Assembly: GCA_025935235.1 (NCBI GenBank) | Contig: JAICVT010000066.1 | Location: 1-15,076 of the forward strand | From: Ktedonobacterales bacterium | GTDB taxonomy: Bacteria > Chloroflexota > Ktedonobacteria > Ktedonobacterales > JADMIN01 | DNA length: 15,076 nt | Direction of reading: 5' to 3' | In this document: in pieces, positions 12,912 to 15,076 of the stretch | Layout: each line of letters begins with the position of its first letter | How positions within the stretch are numbered: the first letter of the stretch is position 1 | The notes under the pieces: generated by a model | Databases searched by the model: none | Seen by the model: only the letters and a program-made list of their open reading frames with translations | Told to the model about the DNA's origin: nothing | Translations under genes and position numbers: made by a program

Positions 12912-12923
12912 GAAGGCGCGCCG

Positions 12924-12932
12924 TGCTATACT
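12924..12932 (+). promoter_or_regulatory. Candidate extended -10 promoter of the trans-sulfuration gene
   Basis: TGCTATACT gives an extended -10 (TG, one base, then TATACT at 12927-12932). The -35 region falls in the preceding repeat and is poor. A start near 12939 leaves a leader of about 100 bases. Confidence 0.4.
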
Positions 12933-12938
12933 GCGCTG

Positions 12939-13040
12939 GAAGCGCGGCCTCCGTGTGGCCACGCCTGTCGCAGCGCATCAACCACTTCCTATGCGGGAAT
13001 CGGCGCCGTCGCCGATCCGACAAGAATGAGGCAGAGAGCA
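12939..13040 (+). promoter_or_regulatory. Structured 5' leader of the trans-sulfuration gene
   Basis: Two possible hairpins are visible. GCGCGGCC (12942-12949) pairs with GGCCACGC (12957-12964), with one mismatch. ATCGGCG (12999-13005) pairs perfectly with CGCCGAT (13010-13016) over a 4-base loop, 24 bases before the ATG. It does not match the SAM riboswitch cores I know. Confidence 0.35.
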
Positions 13041-14225
13041 ATGGATTTCGCCACCCGCGCGATACACGCTGGCCAGCCCGCCGATCCCAGCACCGGCGCC
13101 ACCATCACCCCGATCTTCCAGACCTCGACCTATTCGCAGCAGGGGCTGGGCGAGAACAAGGGCTATGAATACTCGCGCACGGGCAACCCCACGCGCGCCG
13201 CGCTGGAGATGTGTCTGGCGGCGCTGGAGAACGCCACCCACGGGCTGGCCTTCTCCAGTGGGATGGCCGCGACGATGGCGGTCCTGAGCACGCTGCGCCC
13301 CGGCGATGAGATCATTGCGGGCGATGACCTGTATGGCGGCTCGTATCGCGCCTTCGAGCGGCTGCTGCGCCCGATGGGCGTCACCACGGTCTACGTCTCG
13401 GCGCGCGACACCGCCGCCTACGAGGCCGCCATCACCCCCGCCACGCGCATGATCTGGGCGGAGACGCCGACCAATCCGCTGCTGACGCTGGTAGACATCG
13501 CGGCGCTGGGCAGCCTGGCGCGCGAGCGCGGCCTGACGCTGGTGGTGGATAACACCTTCGCCTCGCCCGCCCTGCAGAATCCGCTCGACCTGGGCGCGCA
13601 GATCGTCGTCCACAGCACAACCAAGTACATCAATGGCCACAGCGATGTGGTCGGTGGGGCTGTGCTGACCTCGGACGACGCGCTGTGTGACGCCATCAAG
13701 TTCTACCAGAACGCCGCGGGCGGCGTGCCGGGCGCGTTCGACGCCTGGCTGACGCTGCGCGGGGTCAAGACGCTGGCCGTGCGGATGCGCCAGCACTGTG
13801 AGAACGCTCAGCGCGTCGCGGAGTTCCTGCAAGGGCATCCGCTGGTCAAGCAGGTCTACTATCCCGGCCTGCCCGAGCATCCCGATCACGCGCTGGCACA
13901 GCGGCAGATGCGCGGCTTCGGCGGCATGGTCTCATTCGCGTTCGAGGGCGAGCGCGCCGATGTGGATGTTTTCGTGCGCCATCTGCGCATCTTTGCGCTG
14001 GCTGAGAGCCTGGGCGGCATCGAGTCGCTGTGCTGCCATCCCGCCAGCATGACCCACGGCTCGATCCCGCGCGAGGAGCGCGAGCGGCGCGGCGTCACCG
14101 ATACGCTGCTGCGCCTCTCAGTCGGCATCGAGGGGGCTGACGACCTGGTCGCCGACCTCGCGCAGGCGCTCGACGCGGTGGCCGCCACGCACAAGGCCAC
14201 GAAGACGGAGGCGGGCGCGCGGTAG
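13041..14225 (+). CDS. Trans-sulfuration PLP enzyme (cystathionine gamma-synthase/gamma-lyase family)
   Basis: The product has 394 residues from the ATG at 13041 (MDFATRAIHAGQ), the normal family length. This fold-type I PLP enzyme handles cystathionine in methionine/cysteine interconversion. Visible signatures include 'PIFQTSTY' (24-31), 'YEYSRTGNPTR' (42-52), 'FSSGMAA' for phosphate binding (71-77), 'DLYGGSYR' (96-103), 'AETPTNPLL' (140-148), 'VVDNTFASP' with the PLP-contacting D170, 'HSTTKYINGHSDVVGG' with the Schiff-base lysine K195, and 'LGGIESLCCHPASMTHGSIP' near the C-terminus. In that last motif the residue that often separates lyase (Glu) from synthase (Ser) reads Cys, so the direction of the reaction is undecided. 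No other sulfur gene adjoins it. Confidence 0.93.
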   Translation: MDFATRAIHAGQPADPSTGATITPIFQTSTYSQQGLGENKGYEYSRTGNPTRAALEMCLAALENATHGLAFSSGMAATMAVLSTLRPGDEIIAGDDLYGGSYRAFERLLRPMGVTTVYVSARDTAAYEAAITPATRMIWAETPTNPLLTLVDIAALGSLARERGLTLVVDNTFASPALQNPLDLGAQIVVHSTTKYINGHSDVVGGAVLTSDDALCDAIKFYQNAAGGVPGAFDAWLTLRGVKTLAVRMRQHCENAQRVAEFLQGHPLVKQVYYPGLPEHPDHALAQRQMRGFGGMVSFAFEGERADVDVFVRHLRIFALAESLGGIESLCCHPASMTHGSIPREERERRGVTDTLLRLSVGIEGADDLVADLAQALDAVAATHKATKTEAGAR

Positions 14226-14231
14226 CCCCCA

Positions 14232-14276
14232 CCTCCACGTCCTCACCCCGGCCCCCTCTCCCCTGGGAAGAGAGGA
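14232..14276. repeat. Intergenic C/G-rich palindrome, copy 6 (degenerate)
   Basis: 'CCTCACCCCGGCCCCCTCTCC' begins the element just after the trans-sulfuration stop. CCTCTC (14255-14260) pairs with GAGAGG (14270-14275). The right arm is shorter than in other copies, and the transposase remnant reads into it. Confidence 0.55.
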
Positions 14277-14728
14277 ATCCTGCTCGACCGAAGGTTGACC
14301 ACATGAAGCATGGTGCCCATGCGGTATGTGAGCAGGAGTCTTCTATCGCTGCTATCCGTGCCATGGGTTCCGCCTCCCTGATCATGTGTTTGAAAAGCCA
14401 TCCTTTCTAGACTGGAGCCAGGCGAGCGAGAAGAAGCCGGATTCCCACGAGATAGCCGCGCCAGCTCGCGCAGGTGGGCATGGATCTGGATCCAGGTCCC
14501 ATCCCGGCGCCATTGCCGAAAGTAGTAGTAGACGGTTTGCCAGGCGCCGTACTCGCGGGGCAGATAGCGCCAGGCACAGCCGCTACGGAGCACGTAGAAG
14601 ACCCCATTGGTGATCCGGCGCATATCCGAGGACCGCGGGCAGCCCTGGGGTTTGCTGGTAGGGATGAGGGGAGCGAGCAGCGCCCACTCCGCGTCGTTCA
14701 CGTCACTGGGGTACACTGGGATGGCCAT
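14243..14728 (-). pseudogene. IS5-family transposase, truncated
   Basis: The start ATG at 14728 has GGAGGG 9 bases upstream. Residues 1-95 match the N-terminal domain of IS5-group transposases (DUF4096): 'YPSDVNDAEWALLAPLIP', then 'RSSDMRRITNGVFYVLRSGCAWRYLPREYGAWQTVYYYFRQWRRDGTW' in pieces, ending 'LRELARLSRGNP'. After that the expected 'AIIDSQSVKTT' catalytic region is missing and the frame runs into unrelated Ser/Arg-rich sequence and the intergenic palindrome. The DDE catalytic core is therefore absent and the copy is inactive. A palindromic GATAGGCTATC at 14771-14781, upstream of the start, may mark the element's remaining terminus. No second inverted repeat was found. Confidence 0.8.
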
Positions 14729-14761
14729 GCCGGGATGCCCTCCGAAATCTGCGTGAGACAC

Positions 14762-15058
14762 ATGGTTTCGGATAGGCTATCTTCGGGCGGCTTTTGCTCG
14801 CTTAGCCCCTTTTCAATCACATAATTAGAGCGCACAGTGCAGACCAGCGAGACCCTGATTGAGTTGGCCGCCATCCGCTTGCTCTTACGCCGAGGGAATG
14901 AAGGCGTCACAGACAGGTGGCAGATGCAAAGGAACGGTCAATGGCGGGGTCAGGTCGCTGTATCGCGTGGCTGCATACTTCGGTGCAGGAGGGCTGCTGC
15001 AGATGCCCTGTGGTACATTATCCCCACGCCGTGCTCGATGATGAAGGGAAGGTGAGCC
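14762..15058. other. Region upstream of the right-edge gene, no convincing gene
   Basis: Short open frames here are low quality and lack ribosome sites. The left part is probably the edge of the transposase element. An imperfect CTGCA/TGCAG stem (14971-14988) and a TACATTAT (15014-15021) that could be a -10 precede the gene starting at 15059. No RNA family was recognised. Confidence 0.4.
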
Positions 15059-15076
15059 ATGCGCGTCGCAGTTATC
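15059..15076 (+). CDS. First six codons of a gene running off the right edge
   Basis: ATG CGC GTC GCA GTT ATC (MRVAVI) is preceded by GGAAGG at a 6-base spacing, a good ribosome site. A start such as MRVAVI is usual for a Rossmann-type first strand (glycosyltransferase, dehydrogenase or response regulator), but six residues cannot identify a family. Confidence 0.45.

Noticed and set aside
12939..13040. SAM riboswitch before the trans-sulfuration gene
   Set aside because: The leader lacks the conserved core of SAM-I and I see no SAM-II/SAH pattern; only simple hairpins are present.
12978..13889. Minus-strand 303-codon frame opposite the trans-sulfuration gene
   Set aside because: The plus-strand gene has every family motif; the opposite frame has no recognisable domain and is a codon-bias shadow.

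Overview
This is a gene-dense, GC-rich chromosomal window. It most resembles a member of the Chloroflexota, possibly a Ktedonobacteria-like lineage. That placement is inferred from family content: a PadR regulator translationally coupled to a 'LYPARFRRAYGE' prefix membrane protein, a DUF6391-type protein, a divergent sigma-54, and GC-rich palindromes between genes. No rRNA, tRNA or CRISPR array was seen.

Left part (1-5260). A TldD/PmbA-family gene runs off the left edge on the minus strand, behind a 43-residue single-span membrane protein. Next comes rpoN (sigma-54, 825-2339). It has a textbook -24/-12 sigma-54 promoter about 130 bases upstream of its own start codon, and its acidic linker carries a four-cysteine zinc ribbon. 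A two-PH-domain membrane protein converges on rpoN. Divergent from that gene is an anti-sigma-like zinc-finger/transmembrane/beta-propeller protein with no sigma-factor gene beside it.

Middle part (5260-9190). This holds a YvlD-type four-helix membrane protein, then a convergent padR operon. The operon has a -35/-10 promoter with a perfect 16-bp palindrome over the likely start site. The PadR partner gene appears split by a frameshift near 6550. An SRPBCC protein, a repeat-rich gap, and an unknown membrane-anchored protein with an 11-residue-repeat helical tail follow, ending in a strong hairpin.

Right part (9190-15076). A ylm/ygg-type cluster reads pgeF - yggS - DUF6391-like - yggT - DUF167 (yggU), all on the plus strand. 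The DUF6391-like gene sits where many bacteria carry sepF. After it come a small single-span protein, a trans-sulfuration PLP enzyme (cystathionine gamma-synthase/lyase) with a structured leader, a truncated IS5-family transposase, and the first codons of another gene at the right edge.

Six related C-rich/G-rich palindromic elements occupy intergenic gaps at about 5.2, 5.8, 9.2, 11.0, 12.9 and 14.25 kb. Most lie just downstream of stop codons, and four lie just upstream of a candidate promoter. The main points for follow-up are sigma-54 autoregulation, the zinc-ribbon sigma-54, the PadR module with its frameshift, and the palindrome family.
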